Assembly (NCBI GenBank): GCA_015233395.1
Contig: JADFXV010000010.1
Location: forward strand, 1-63,217
Direction: 5' to 3'
Origin: Desulfovibrionaceae bacterium
GTDB taxonomy: Bacteria; Desulfobacterota; Desulfovibrionia; Desulfovibrionales; Desulfovibrionaceae
Length of the DNA: 63,217 nucleotides
Positions within the stretch are counted from its first letter, which is position 1. Every line of letters begins with the position of its first letter. Of the stretch, positions 18,469 to 27,364 are shown one piece after another. A model generated the notes under the pieces. The model saw only the letters and a list, made by a program, of their open reading frames with translations. It did not search any database and was not told the DNA's origin. A program made the position numbers and the translations under genes.

Positions 18469-19110
18469 CTAATCGCGCTTCCCGACACTGTGCGTCGATT
18501 GCAGTCCCCGGCTGAGTTCGCCCTGGATGTTGGCCTGGTAATGCACGAAAGCGCGGCCGACGGGGTCGTATCCGGTTATCCAGACTCGGCCGGTGACGGC
18601 GCCGCCCATGAAATTGAGGGACAATTCCCCGGCATTGGCCGCGATCCGAGTGGGCAGGGCGACCTTGCGGGCCTGCCTGATGTCTTCTTTTTCGTGTTGC
18701 GTGACGGTGGCGGCCCGTAAAAGCCTGGGCGACAGGTAATAGAAATGGATGTTCGCCTGTTTGAAGGCGGAATCGACCACCCGGCAGACGACCATGGAGG
18801 AGACGTCGGTCATGAGCGTATCGTCGGAAACCCAGACGAAGGTGTTTAGGCCGTTGTCCCTTGGCCAGCCGGACACGGTGAGCACGTAGGTGTTTTGGGC
18901 GCCCTCGGGCGAAGGGGCGAGGGTCAAGATGGCCTTGGTGTTGGAAAAATTGTCGATGCCCACGCTGCCGTCGAGTTGCACCAGGTATTGCTTGGAGGAT
19001 TCTTCCCGGTCGCTCAGGATATCCTGGGCCGCCGCCTGGGCCGGCCAAAGGCCGGCGAACAGGGCCAGGACCATGACGATCCGAAACCGGAGGATGTTGC
19101 GTTTGGCCAT
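18469..19110 (-). CDS. exported protein of unknown function
   Basis: 213 residues from ATG 19110; a longer start at 19140 is possible. An N-terminal signal peptide (basic MAKRNILRFR, hydrophobic core, cleavage near AQAAAQ) predicts export to the periplasm. The mature part is soluble, predicted beta-rich, without recognised motifs; Cys pairs and metal sites are absent. Segments such as NTYVLTVSGWPRDNGLNTFVW and VTGRVWITGYDPVGRAFVHY look like strands of a sandwich domain. It stands alone between the XRE regulator and the GNAT-like gene. Confidence 0.6.
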   Translation of the reverse strand: MAKRNILRFRIVMVLALFAGLWPAQAAAQDILSDREESSKQYLVQLDGSVGIDNFSNTKAILTLAPSPEGAQNTYVLTVSGWPRDNGLNTFVWVSDDTLMTDVSSMVVCRVVDSAFKQANIHFYYLSPRLLRAATVTQHEKEDIRQARKVALPTRIAANAGELSLNFMGGAVTGRVWITGYDPVGRAFVHYQANIQGELSRGLQSTHSVGKRD

Positions 19111-19214
19111 GGGACGATCCAAGAAGAGCCCCGGGTTCATTCAGGGCCGGTTGACGATGAACACAAGAGGCTGCCCGGAACGGCGGCCATATCGGCGATG
19201 AATGCCGGCATACG

Positions 19215-20315
19215 CTATTTCTTGCCGCTTGAACGCATGCGCTCCCGCGCATTGCGCAACGTTTTCATCGCCCAGTTTTTTATCGAAGGCTTGAGTATCC
19301 GAACCCAAAGCATCGAGCTTCTTTGATTGGCGAAACATTCCTTGTAACGTTCTTCTCCCGCCAAAAAATCGTAAACCTTGTTCCCAAGTCGGGCATTGTA
19401 CACAATCGCTTCGGCATTGGCCAGCATCCCCGGGCTCGCCTTGTTGTCTCTCTCATAGTGAAATCCGCTTTGATAAAAATAAACATGACCATGGTAAACC
19501 AAGTTGTAGATGTAACCAATGACCTGGTCCCCGGCTTGTATTTTCAGCATCTGTATTTCACCGGTCTCAAATCTGTTTCGGATAAGCGCGGTAGAGTGTT
19601 TGACAAAATGTTCATTCAAGGACGAGGCGCCATTTCTTTTGCTCAAAATAATCTTTTTCAGTTCAATCAAATCCGCGAGCATGCCAAGCGCCTCTTCGAT
19701 CGAGGCGGCCCGGCGCAGTTTGATTTCGCCGACGGCGTCGTAAAATTTGATCGTTCTGCGGATATGATTTCGCGTGCTTTTGGAAAGCGAATCGACGTAT
19801 CCGGTTCGTTCTTGTGGAATGACGCAGAGATCGACGGAAAAGTTCGGTTTGTCGTAGTCGTATATCACCCAGTCCTGGTCGCACTCCCGGATCGCTTTTC
19901 CGGGGTTGCGGTCCAGGCACATTCCAGGGATATATATTTCATCCCACGGCGTATCGATGGATTTCAGAAATTCGTTGATATCGAAACTGTCGTCGCCAAG
20001 TTGAAGAAAATGATTGTATTCTATGCAAACGCTATCTTTTTCATAATCACCGGTACAATTTATATTCAAAACTCGTGACGGGAAAATTCCCCCCCGAAAT
20101 TGTCGTTTGAAGTTGACGATTGTCGCATAAATGGGAGATGTCCCATTTTTTATTGTCATCAATTGAAATTGTTCTCCAGCACTAAAACACTCGATCCAGG
20201 CATGTATCCAGCCGGGAGACATAAAATAGGAATGGTCGCTCGACAGGCAATACTCGTTCCACAATGATTCTATTTTTTCAATATTTGACTTGACGTCAAT
20301 AAAGTCGATATGCAT
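19215..20315 (-). CDS. GNAT/FemAB-like acyltransferase (BcsL/CelD type)
   Basis: 366 residues from ATG 20315, in an AT-rich stretch. The first 150 residues form one degenerate GNAT half. The second half has the CelD/FemAB-like core with STRNHIRRTIKFYDAVGEIKL, then GEIQMLKIQAGDQVIGYIYNLVYHGHVYFYQSGFHYE and SPGMLANAEAIVYNARLGNKVYDFLAGEERYKECFA. Members transfer acyl or aminoacyl groups and are frequent in exopolysaccharide loci. The substrate is unknown. The gene is divergent from an FkbM methyltransferase gene 424 bases away, and base composition suggests both were acquired laterally. Confidence 0.75.
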   Translation of the reverse strand: MHIDFIDVKSNIEKIESLWNEYCLSSDHSYFMSPGWIHAWIECFSAGEQFQLMTIKNGTSPIYATIVNFKRQFRGGIFPSRVLNINCTGDYEKDSVCIEYNHFLQLGDDSFDINEFLKSIDTPWDEIYIPGMCLDRNPGKAIRECDQDWVIYDYDKPNFSVDLCVIPQERTGYVDSLSKSTRNHIRRTIKFYDAVGEIKLRRAASIEEALGMLADLIELKKIILSKRNGASSLNEHFVKHSTALIRNRFETGEIQMLKIQAGDQVIGYIYNLVYHGHVYFYQSGFHYERDNKASPGMLANAEAIVYNARLGNKVYDFLAGEERYKECFANQRSSMLWVRILKPSIKNWAMKTLRNARERMRSSGKK

Positions 20316-20739
20316 CGGGTTCTATGGGTTTGTATGGCGTCAATGAAAGTAGAGCTCATTGTATTACTGGGGGCGCAAAAAGGAAGACATTTTCCGCTCC
20401 CATTTATATGCGCCTCGCATCCAAACGGCCGCCCGGGAAAAATCGGTCCGTCAGGCGAATCCGGCCTGCGTTCTCGTTCGCCGGCAGCGCAAGACGTTCA
20501 TCTTCGCCGGTCCACGACTTGAGGAATTGAAATTTCATATGAAAATCCGGGGAAAGGTGTCAATATGCTTGTCTCGGGCGGAGCATACCGGTATTTGGGG
20601 GCCAGCGGCCCTTTTCGCGTCATCAAGCGGCGCGGCTCGTCTCCAACGCTTCAAGGCCCCGCCGTTGGCCCGGCGGACTTATTGCTGGCAGTATAGAGCG
20701 AGAGGCTTCATGCTCTGAGTAATACGTTGAGGAAAGAAA
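20316..20739. other. 424-base divergent intergenic region with hairpin relic
   Basis: No convincing gene is present; short open frames here lack binding sites and resemble nothing. At 20367-20408 it holds a worn copy of the family A hairpin, oriented on the minus strand as if it once followed a gene now lost. The promoters for the GNAT-like gene (minus) and the FkbM gene (plus) must lie here; I could not place their hexamers. Composition shifts from GC-rich in the middle to AT-rich at both ends. Confidence 0.5.
20367..20408 (-). repeat. degenerate family A hairpin element
   Basis: Read on the minus strand, ATATAAATGGGAGC and GGAAAATGTCTTC match the copy at 56437 nearly base for base. The second arm has changed to GCGCCCCCAGT, so the stem pairs only partly. 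There is no intact gene upstream of it on the minus strand. Confidence 0.5.
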
Positions 20740-21561
20740 ATGACTCATCTTTTTACTGGCCTCGGCAATAGAATAAAAAATATGAAAAACAAAAGACTGG
20801 TCGGTTTTTTGGCCAGCGTCTATGGAACGTTCAGGAATAAAAGACCGTGCTGGGTCTCCCATGATTCCAACGCCTGGATAACCAGACAGGACGGCTGGCG
20901 CATCGCCGATCCGCACATTTGCCTGCAAACACAAGATGAATTGTTTTCCCAAGTCGAGGATTCGTACCTTCTCCATTACCGCGTCAAACCGGGCAATGTC
21001 ATCCTGGATATCGGCGCCGGACTCGGATACGAAGCGATGTATTTTTCCAGGATGACCGGCGAAACCGGCAAGGTTTTTTCCATTGAGGCCTCTCCGCATA
21101 CCTTTTGGTACCTTGATCTAAATATACATTTGAATAAAATTACGAATGTCAATATATGCAATTGTGCAATCGCTGATAAAAAACGCGCCTTGTACGCGGA
21201 AGACTCGGAAGCTCATGTGGCCAACAGGGTGTCCGGAACCGAAGCAACTCGGGATAATGTGAACGGTATATCTTTAGATGAGTTTGTCTCGGAAAACAAT
21301 ATAAGTATAATCAACTTTTTAAAAATGAATATCGAAGGGTTTGAAAGATATGCGATCGACGGAATGAGCGCGTCCATCAAGATTGTGCAAGAAGCATGTA
21401 TTTGTTGCCACGACTTTCTTGCCGATGCATACAAAGACGAATCCATGAGAACAAAAGAGCTCGTCGCGCATTTTCTGAAAGAAAATAATTTCCGGGTTCT
21501 CACCCGCGACGCCGACCCAAGGCCGGATATCCGGGACACTCTGTACGCATACAGGCTGTAG
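20740..21561 (+). CDS. FkbM-family SAM-dependent methyltransferase
   Basis: 273 residues from ATG 20740 with GAGGAAAG upstream. The SAM-binding motif I is VILDIGAGLGYEAMYFSRM, near residues 86-105. The acidic residue that binds the SAM ribose is in VFSIEASPHTFWYLDLNI, and the FkbM C-terminal block is SLDEFVSENNISIINFLKMNIEGFE. FkbM proteins O-methylate sugars or polyketides and are common in surface polysaccharide loci. The N-terminal 75 residues are an extra region. The gene is AT-rich like the neighbouring GNAT-like gene and converges on the glycosyltransferase operon. Confidence 0.85.
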   Translation: MTHLFTGLGNRIKNMKNKRLVGFLASVYGTFRNKRPCWVSHDSNAWITRQDGWRIADPHICLQTQDELFSQVEDSYLLHYRVKPGNVILDIGAGLGYEAMYFSRMTGETGKVFSIEASPHTFWYLDLNIHLNKITNVNICNCAIADKKRALYAEDSEAHVANRVSGTEATRDNVNGISLDEFVSENNISIINFLKMNIEGFERYAIDGMSASIKIVQEACICCHDFLADAYKDESMRTKELVAHFLKENNFRVLTRDADPRPDIRDTLYAYRL

Positions 21562-21603
21562 ACTTTTCGCTCCTTGCGCGAGGTTTCCCGCCGGGGAGAA
21601 CGT

Positions 21604-23760
21604 CTAACGCCCCTTGGCCGCCAGCGACAGGAAGATCTTCCAATGATCGTCGAGCAGCCGGCGCGCGGCCGCGAAGCCGCGTTCGCCCATGGCGGCGGCC
21701 TGGTCCGGGTCGGCGAAGAGCTTGGCGAGTTTTGCCAGGAGTTCGCGGTCGTCGCCAGGTTCGTAGAAATACGCCGCATCGCCTTCCTCGGAATATTCGA
21801 CCGTGGCCACGTTGGCTGCGGCGACCACCGGCCGCGAAAGGCTCATGGCTTCGAGCATGACGTTTTGGCCGGCGGCCAGCTCCCTTTTCACCGTGGGCAC
21901 GACCACGACCGCCGCCCCCTCGATCAGCCGGGCCAAGGCCTCGTTGTCCAGCCGGTCGCGGATGACCCGGACGTTTGCCGGCAGGGGGCCGTCCAGGGCG
22001 TAAGCCTGGGTCAGGATGACCGCCGGCGCCGCGAGGTCTTGGGCCGCGCGCAGCACCGCCTGGTAGTCCCGGTCGCTGTTGCCGTAGGCCAGGACGTAGT
22101 CCCCCGGCCTGGTGCGCGGGCGGTCGATCAGTTCGCCGTGCGGTTCGTCCGGATAAAAGGACAGGCGTTCGGGAGCGAGGCCGAGCCGCTTGGCGTAGAC
22201 GGCGCATTCGCTCCTCGACGTGCACCAGAACCGGTCGATTCCCGGCAAGGCCAGGCGCAAAAGCGCCAGTTTCAGGCGATAGCGCGTGTCGGAGCGCGTC
22301 GGGTCGAAATGGAAGTCGCGGCAGATGTGCTCAGGCCGCAGGGCGCGCGGAACAAAGCGCAGGGCGAGGCCGAGACAAACGCCCTGGTTGGTGGACCAGG
22401 AGACCATAAGGTTGTAGCCGCCAAGCCGCGTCAGCGCGCAAAGCGCCTGCAAGGCGGAGCGCAGCGCGACGGGCGCTCTCGGGCCGCGGGGCGCCGGGCA
22501 GATGACGTCCACCTTGTTTACGCGGGCCCGGAGATTCTGCAAAAGCCGCCACTGCCCCAGTTCCGGCCAGCTGACAATCAGACACAGCCTGAGCGCCTCC
22601 GGCCCCCGCAGGCGGGCGAGGTCCGGCGATGGCCCAAGCAGGGTCGCAAAGAGTTCCTCGAAGCCGCGCGCCATGGCGTCCAAGGTGTGCCGGCTCAGCA
22701 CCAGTTCTTTGGCGCGCCGTCCCATGGCCAGCCTGGCTTCGTCGTCGCTTAGAAGCCGCCGCAGGGCGCCGGCGTAGCCGTCCAAGTCGCCGGAGTCGAC
22801 CAGCAGGCCGGTCTCGCCGGGAATGACGATCTCCTCCATGAAGCCGACCCGGGTCGCGAGCATGGGAATGCCGGTGGACATGGCTTCCAGGGCGGCGACC
22901 GAGAGCGTCTCCTGCATCGGCTTGGAGGACAGGCAGACCAGGTCCAGGGCCGCCAGCACGTCCGGCAGGCCCTCGCGCCGAAAGCCCAGAAAGCTCACCC
23001 GGTCGTGGATGCCAAGTTCGCGGGCCAGGTCCTCCAGGTTCTGGCGCAGCGGTCCGTCGCCGATGACCAGGAAGTGGGCGTCGATTGCGCCAACCACCCT
23101 GGCGGCGGCCCGCAGGAAGAGATCGTGGGCCTTGTCGGGTCGCAGCACGGCCAGGATGCCGGCCGTTTTGCGCCCTGGCGGGACGCCCAGTTTTTCCTTG
23201 GCCTGCTCGCGCGTCAGGGGCGAGCGAAAACGCGACGGGTCCACGGCGTTGACGATGGGCAGGACTTTGCGGGCCGGGACGCGCTCGCGTTCCACGAGGT
23301 AGTTGGCGTGCCCCCTGGCGGCGGCCACGAAGGCGTCGACGCCGGGCGTGAGCAACCGGCGCAGGGCCATGAACGCGCCGTTAAAGCGGTAGCGCTTGAA
23401 GGTCTCGTTCTCCCAGTTGACCACCGCCTTGACCCGGGCCAGCTTGGCCGCGGGCACGCCGTAGGCCAGGGCGTTGCGGTGGTTGACCAGCATCAGGACG
23501 CGGACCTTGTCCAGGGCGAAAAGGCTCGCCAGCTTGACCGGGACGATCAACCCCCAGTCCCTGCCCTGGATCTCGGCCCGGCAGGCGACTCCGAGCGCCT
23601 TGATTTCATCGCCCACCGGACCGAGTTCGCGCAGCAGATAGAGCCTGGGCGTGAATTTGGCCCGGTCCAGGCGGCGCAAAAATTCGAGCAGCAGTTGCTC
23701 GGCCCCGCCCACGTGCAGCGACGAAGCCAAAATTCCCAAGGTGACCGGCGTTTGCGTCAT
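21604..23760 (-). CDS. double glycosyltransferase: two fused GT-B (GT4-like) domains
   Basis: 718 residues from ATG 23760, which overlaps the previous gene's TGA. Residues 1-370 are a complete GT4 enzyme: LASSLHVGGAEQLLLEFLRRL at the N-terminus, a C-terminal AVLRPDKAHDLFLRAA block and the donor-site motif ETLSVAALEAMSTGIPMLATRVG. Residues about 380-718 form a second GT-B-like unit whose donor-side motif is GQNVMLEAMSLSRPVVAAANVATVEY. Fusions of this kind can add two sugars in sequence. The second unit lacks the usual N-terminal glycine loop of GT4 and may be degenerate or specialised. It is the last gene of the exopolysaccharide operon. Confidence 0.8.
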   Translation of the reverse strand: MTQTPVTLGILASSLHVGGAEQLLLEFLRRLDRAKFTPRLYLLRELGPVGDEIKALGVACRAEIQGRDWGLIVPVKLASLFALDKVRVLMLVNHRNALAYGVPAAKLARVKAVVNWENETFKRYRFNGAFMALRRLLTPGVDAFVAAARGHANYLVERERVPARKVLPIVNAVDPSRFRSPLTREQAKEKLGVPPGRKTAGILAVLRPDKAHDLFLRAAARVVGAIDAHFLVIGDGPLRQNLEDLARELGIHDRVSFLGFRREGLPDVLAALDLVCLSSKPMQETLSVAALEAMSTGIPMLATRVGFMEEIVIPGETGLLVDSGDLDGYAGALRRLLSDDEARLAMGRRAKELVLSRHTLDAMARGFEELFATLLGPSPDLARLRGPEALRLCLIVSWPELGQWRLLQNLRARVNKVDVICPAPRGPRAPVALRSALQALCALTRLGGYNLMVSWSTNQGVCLGLALRFVPRALRPEHICRDFHFDPTRSDTRYRLKLALLRLALPGIDRFWCTSRSECAVYAKRLGLAPERLSFYPDEPHGELIDRPRTRPGDYVLAYGNSDRDYQAVLRAAQDLAAPAVILTQAYALDGPLPANVRVIRDRLDNEALARLIEGAAVVVVPTVKRELAAGQNVMLEAMSLSRPVVAAANVATVEYSEEGDAAYFYEPGDDRELLAKLAKLFADPDQAAAMGERGFAAARRLLDDHWKIFLSLAAKGR

Positions 23761-25019
23761 CGGTTCTTTCCCTCCGCCAGAGACGCGAGGATGTCCGCCA
23801 GCGCGGCGGCGTGGGCCGCCGGATCGTTCTGCGCGAGCACGCGCTCGCGTCCGGCCCGGCCCATGGCGGCCAGGCGCTCGCGGTCGGCGAGCAGGCGGGT
23901 CAGGGTTCCGGCCAGGTCCGAGGCCGATTCCGGGGCGAACAGGGCGCCGTCCACGCCATCGCGGATCTGCTCCGGGATGCCGCCCATGGCCGCGCCCGCC
24001 ACCGGCGTGCCGTGCAGCATGCTTTCGTAGACGCTCAAGGGGGCGTTGTCGTGCCAGCGGCTGGGCACGACGGTGAGCTGCGCCCCGGAAATGATCCGCG
24101 AGAGCTCGTCGCCCGAGGCGAATCCCGGAAAGCGGATGCGCGAGGCGAATTCGGGCCGGATGCGGGCTTTTAAGCGCCCAAGCTCCCCGTCGTAGTCGCG
24201 GCCCAGGACGACCAGGTCGGCGTCCGGCGCGGCCATTTGGTAGGCGTCGATCAGGACGTCCAAGCCTTTTTCGGCGGAAATGCGGCCAAAGGACAGGAGG
24301 TAATTTCCCTTGGGCTCCGGGGTGTCCCGGACAACGGCGCGCACCGGGTAGCGTACGAGCCGGAGTTTTTTCTCCGGGATGCCGGCCTCGGCCAGGCGCT
24401 CGCGCATGAAGGCGCAGGGGGTGAGAAAGAGGTCCACCAGATTCCAGAGCCCAAGCAGCCGCTGGACGTACATGGAGACGACGCGCACCGCCGAAGCCGC
24501 GAGCGAGCCCTTGACGCAACGGTAGCGCAGGCCGTTTGCGTAGGCGCCTTTCTGGCACAAAAAACAGGGCTTGTTGTCGCGCAGGAACTGGTAGCTGGGA
24601 CACATCAGGTTGTAGTCGCCGACCAGCATGGCGATGGGCGCGCCCCGCCTGGTCAGCACCGGCAGGATGCTCGGCGACATGTAGTTGTAGATGTTGATGA
24701 CCAGGGCCGCGTCCACCGGCCCGGTTTCGTCAAGCAGGCGGCGCAGGCATTTTTGCGCGGCCAGGGAATAGATCGAGCGGTCGAGCAGGGCGAGCATCCG
24801 GCCCGGGGTGAGCCGCATCTGCTCAAGCCTCGGCGCGCCCGGGCCGGCCGGGGAGGGGAGGAAATACTTGGCGTAGGGGCTTGGCCAGTCGCCTTGGTAG
24901 GCAACGGCGAAGGGCACGCATTCGTGGCCGAGCTTGGGCAGCTCGTCCAGCAGGATGCGCAGATAGATCTCCGTGCCGCCGTTGGGAAAGAAATACTTGT
25001 TGGCCAGCAAGAGCCTCAC
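23757..25019 (-). CDS. glycosyltransferase, GT4 family
   Basis: 420 residues from GTG 25019, overlapping the upstream TGA (GTGA). The N-terminal glycine-loop motif is KYFFPNGGTEIYLRILLDEL, and the nucleotide-sugar side shows GRISAEKGLDVLIDAY, PSRWHDNAPLSVYESMLHGTPVAGAAMGGIPE (the E-x7-E-type region). An internal Cys-rich stretch (MCPSYQFLRDNKPCFLCQKG then YRCVKGS) is typical of a GT4 subset. It acts at the cytoplasmic face of the membrane, transferring a sugar during repeat-unit assembly. Donor and acceptor cannot be told. Confidence 0.88.
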   Translation of the reverse strand: MRLLLANKYFFPNGGTEIYLRILLDELPKLGHECVPFAVAYQGDWPSPYAKYFLPSPAGPGAPRLEQMRLTPGRMLALLDRSIYSLAAQKCLRRLLDETGPVDAALVINIYNYMSPSILPVLTRRGAPIAMLVGDYNLMCPSYQFLRDNKPCFLCQKGAYANGLRYRCVKGSLAASAVRVVSMYVQRLLGLWNLVDLFLTPCAFMRERLAEAGIPEKKLRLVRYPVRAVVRDTPEPKGNYLLSFGRISAEKGLDVLIDAYQMAAPDADLVVLGRDYDGELGRLKARIRPEFASRIRFPGFASGDELSRIISGAQLTVVPSRWHDNAPLSVYESMLHGTPVAGAAMGGIPEQIRDGVDGALFAPESASDLAGTLTRLLADRERLAAMGRAGRERVLAQNDPAAHAAALADILASLAEGKNR

Positions 25020-27166
25020 GGTTTTTCCTTCAACCGGAAGATGCACAGCCCGTTGGCGCCGACCAGCGGGCCGCCGGGGGCCGGGGCCAGGCAGGTGATA
25101 TTGGCCCGGGGCAGCTCCGAATGGATCTGGGCGAAGGATTTTCCGCCGTCGAGGCTCACGTAGAGACCGTCGGCGGCCTTGAGATCGTACGCCGAGGTCC
25201 CGGCGTAGACGATGTCCGCGTTGGCCGGGTCCACGGCCACGACCTGGGTGGCGACGTAGGCCGGACGCTCTCCGGGGAGCACGATTTCCTTCCAGGCGCG
25301 CCCGCCGTCTTCCGTGACCACCAGGCGCTTTTCACTGACCCCGGCGAACACCCGGCCGGGCTTGCTCGGGTCGGCGGCGAGCCCGAAGGTGAAGTTCCAG
25401 CGGGGCGAGGCGGGCAGCCAGGAGCGGCCGGCGTTTTCGCTGGTCCAGACGCCCCCGCCAAGCGTCGAGGCGTAGAGCTTGTTCGGGTTGTCCGGGGCGA
25501 TGAGCAGGCTGTCGGCGTTGGGGAAATTGGGCAGGGGCAGCCCGGAGCCGACGTTCTCCACGGCTTCCTTGGCCTTGCCCTCGGCCAGAAGCGCGGTGTT
25601 GACCCGGTACAGGCCATGGCCGTTGGAGCCGACATAGACGACGTCCTCGTCGCGGGGATCGATGCGCAGGGCGGTCGGCCTGCCGTCGGCGTAGGGCGCC
25701 AGTTTCCTGGCCGCGACGGTGAAGGTCAGGGTTTTCCAGGTGGCCCCGGCGTCCAGGCTCTTACAGAGGAAAAAAACGGCCGAGTCCGGGTTTTTCGGCT
25801 TGTTCCACGGGGAAAACAGGAAATAGGCCTTTTGGGGATCGTTCTTTGCGAAGCGCACGGCCATGGCGTCGCCGTCGTCCACGCCGCTCATGGACCGGGC
25901 CCAGGTCGCGCCGCCGTCGGTGGAGCGCATGATTCCATTGTCGGCCGTGCCCATGAGGATGGTCTCGGGTTTGTCCGGATGAAAGGCCAGGGCGTTGACC
26001 ACGGTGTTTTGCAGCCCCTTGTGGAGCTGGGTGAAGCTCGCGCCGCCGTCGCTTGAGCGCCAGACGTTCCACCAATCCGAAACGTATACGTTTTCGCCGT
26101 TTTGCGAGAACGCGATCGCTTCCACGGATTCCAGGCCTTTTGTCCAGTTGGGCGGGGCGTCTTTAGCCAGGGCGAAGTTGGCGGCCACGGTCCAGGTCGC
26201 GCCGGAATCCTCGGAAATAAAGAGCTGGTTCGGCCAATAGCTCGGATCGGTGGCCATGAAGACGCGTCCGGGCTTGGCCGGGTCCAGGCCCAGGGCTTTG
26301 AATTCGATGGGCTTGTCGCCGCTTTTGGCCGGAGACGGACCGGGCTTGGTCCAGGCGTTCTTGGCCGGATCAAAGCGCACCAGCCCCTCGTCGCGGACAA
26401 CGGCGAACAGGCCGGATTTGGGGTCGGCGGCCAGGTCCGAGACCAGCATGTGTTCCGGGGACAGGCCCGCGCCGGCCGGGACGAAGCGGTTGTCCTGAAC
26501 GCGGTAGACGCCTTTGTCGGTGGCCGCGAACAGCGCGCCCGCCCACATGGCCAGGCTGTTGACCTTTATGCCCTCAAGGCCGGGAATGGGCGTCTCGGGC
26601 GCGCCCGGAGTTTCCCATTTCTGGCTGAAGACTCCCTTCGTATCCGTGGCCACGATCAGCGCCGGTCCGGCGAAGAGCAGGAGCTTGCCGCCGAAAAAGC
26701 GCGAGGCGTAGCCGAGCTTGGCGTTGAGCAGCGTCGCCGTCTTGCCGCCGTCGCGGCTGAGATAGAGGCCGGCGTCGCACTGCACGGCCACGACGCCCGG
26801 ATGCCCCGGATCAAAGGCCAGGGCGGACACGGCCAGGCCGCCGAGCTCCTTGCCCCGGAGCATGAATTCCCGGCCGTCCGGCCCCGGGATGAAATAACCG
26901 GCCACGTCCGAGCCGACCACCAGCCGGTCCGGGCTCGACGGGTCCAGGGCCAGGGCGGTGAAACGGCCGCCGCCGCCGTATCCGGCGGGGATCAGGCGCC
27001 AATCGTTGATGCCGCCGGCCGGGGCCGCCCCGGCCGGTCCAGTCGGCCCGGAAGCCCCGGCTGCGCCGGGTCCACCGGTCGCGCCGGTCGCCTGAAAGCA
27101 CAGCATAAAAGTCAGGAGGGCCGCGCCGAGCGAACGTGCCGTCAGGATGCGTGCAGAGCGGTTCAT
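25016..27166 (-). CDS. secreted Asp-box beta-propeller protein with collagen-like N-terminal linker
   Basis: 716 residues from ATG 27166 with an AGGAGA site. A signal peptide (residues 1-28) is followed by Gly-rich triplets (ATGATGGPGAAGASGPTGPAG) reminiscent of collagen-like G-X-Y repeats, then a propeller. Asp-box repeats are visible several times: SRDGGKTAT, SEDSGATWTV, SSDGGASFT, STDGGATWAR, SLDAGATWKT, TENAGRSWL-like, TEDGGRAWKE and SLDGGKSFAQ. The fold is that of sialidase/xyloglucanase-type or Vps10-like propellers, often poorly catalytic. A Cys pair is at the C-terminal end. In an exopolysaccharide operon it may bind or cleave the secreted polymer. Confidence 0.8.
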   Translation of the reverse strand: MNRSARILTARSLGAALLTFMLCFQATGATGGPGAAGASGPTGPAGAAPAGGINDWRLIPAGYGGGGRFTALALDPSSPDRLVVGSDVAGYFIPGPDGREFMLRGKELGGLAVSALAFDPGHPGVVAVQCDAGLYLSRDGGKTATLLNAKLGYASRFFGGKLLLFAGPALIVATDTKGVFSQKWETPGAPETPIPGLEGIKVNSLAMWAGALFAATDKGVYRVQDNRFVPAGAGLSPEHMLVSDLAADPKSGLFAVVRDEGLVRFDPAKNAWTKPGPSPAKSGDKPIEFKALGLDPAKPGRVFMATDPSYWPNQLFISEDSGATWTVAANFALAKDAPPNWTKGLESVEAIAFSQNGENVYVSDWWNVWRSSDGGASFTQLHKGLQNTVVNALAFHPDKPETILMGTADNGIMRSTDGGATWARSMSGVDDGDAMAVRFAKNDPQKAYFLFSPWNKPKNPDSAVFFLCKSLDAGATWKTLTFTVAARKLAPYADGRPTALRIDPRDEDVVYVGSNGHGLYRVNTALLAEGKAKEAVENVGSGLPLPNFPNADSLLIAPDNPNKLYASTLGGGVWTSENAGRSWLPASPRWNFTFGLAADPSKPGRVFAGVSEKRLVVTEDGGRAWKEIVLPGERPAYVATQVVAVDPANADIVYAGTSAYDLKAADGLYVSLDGGKSFAQIHSELPRANITCLAPAPGGPLVGANGLCIFRLKEKP

Positions 27167-27233
27167 GGTCGGTCTCTCCTCTGGATGGCGGTTTGGCGGC
27201 GCGGCCGGTTGTCCGGACCAGGTCTTTGCGAGG

Positions 27234-27353
27234 CTAAAAAAGCCCGTGGAAAAGCATGGGCAGGTTGGCCAGGAGAAGGACGTGCATGGCCAGAAGGGTC
27301 GCGGCGACGGCCAGGATATAGCCCCTGGCCGCGGGCAGATGCGCTGAAGCCAT
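27234..27353 (-). CDS. 39-residue single-pass membrane peptide
   Basis: A small frame from ATG 27353 preceded by a textbook AAGGAG at 7 bases spacing. It starts 11 bases after the stop of the glycosyltransferase gene, so it is placed as an operon gene. The product is one hydrophobic helix (YILAVAATLLAMHVLLLANL, residues 12-31) with a short polar N-terminus and PMLFHGLF at the end. It could be an accessory of a membrane-bound glycosylation complex. No family is known to me. The ideal binding site and position are the main support. Confidence 0.55.
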   Translation of the reverse strand: MASAHLPAARGYILAVAATLLAMHVLLLANLPMLFHGLF

Positions 27354-27364
27354 GTCGAAGCTCC

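Noticed and set aside
23761-24603. N-terminal extension of the double glycosyltransferase frame
   Set aside because: The added sequence is the out-of-frame shadow of the preceding GT4 gene; ATG 23760 overlaps that gene's stop as expected in this operon.
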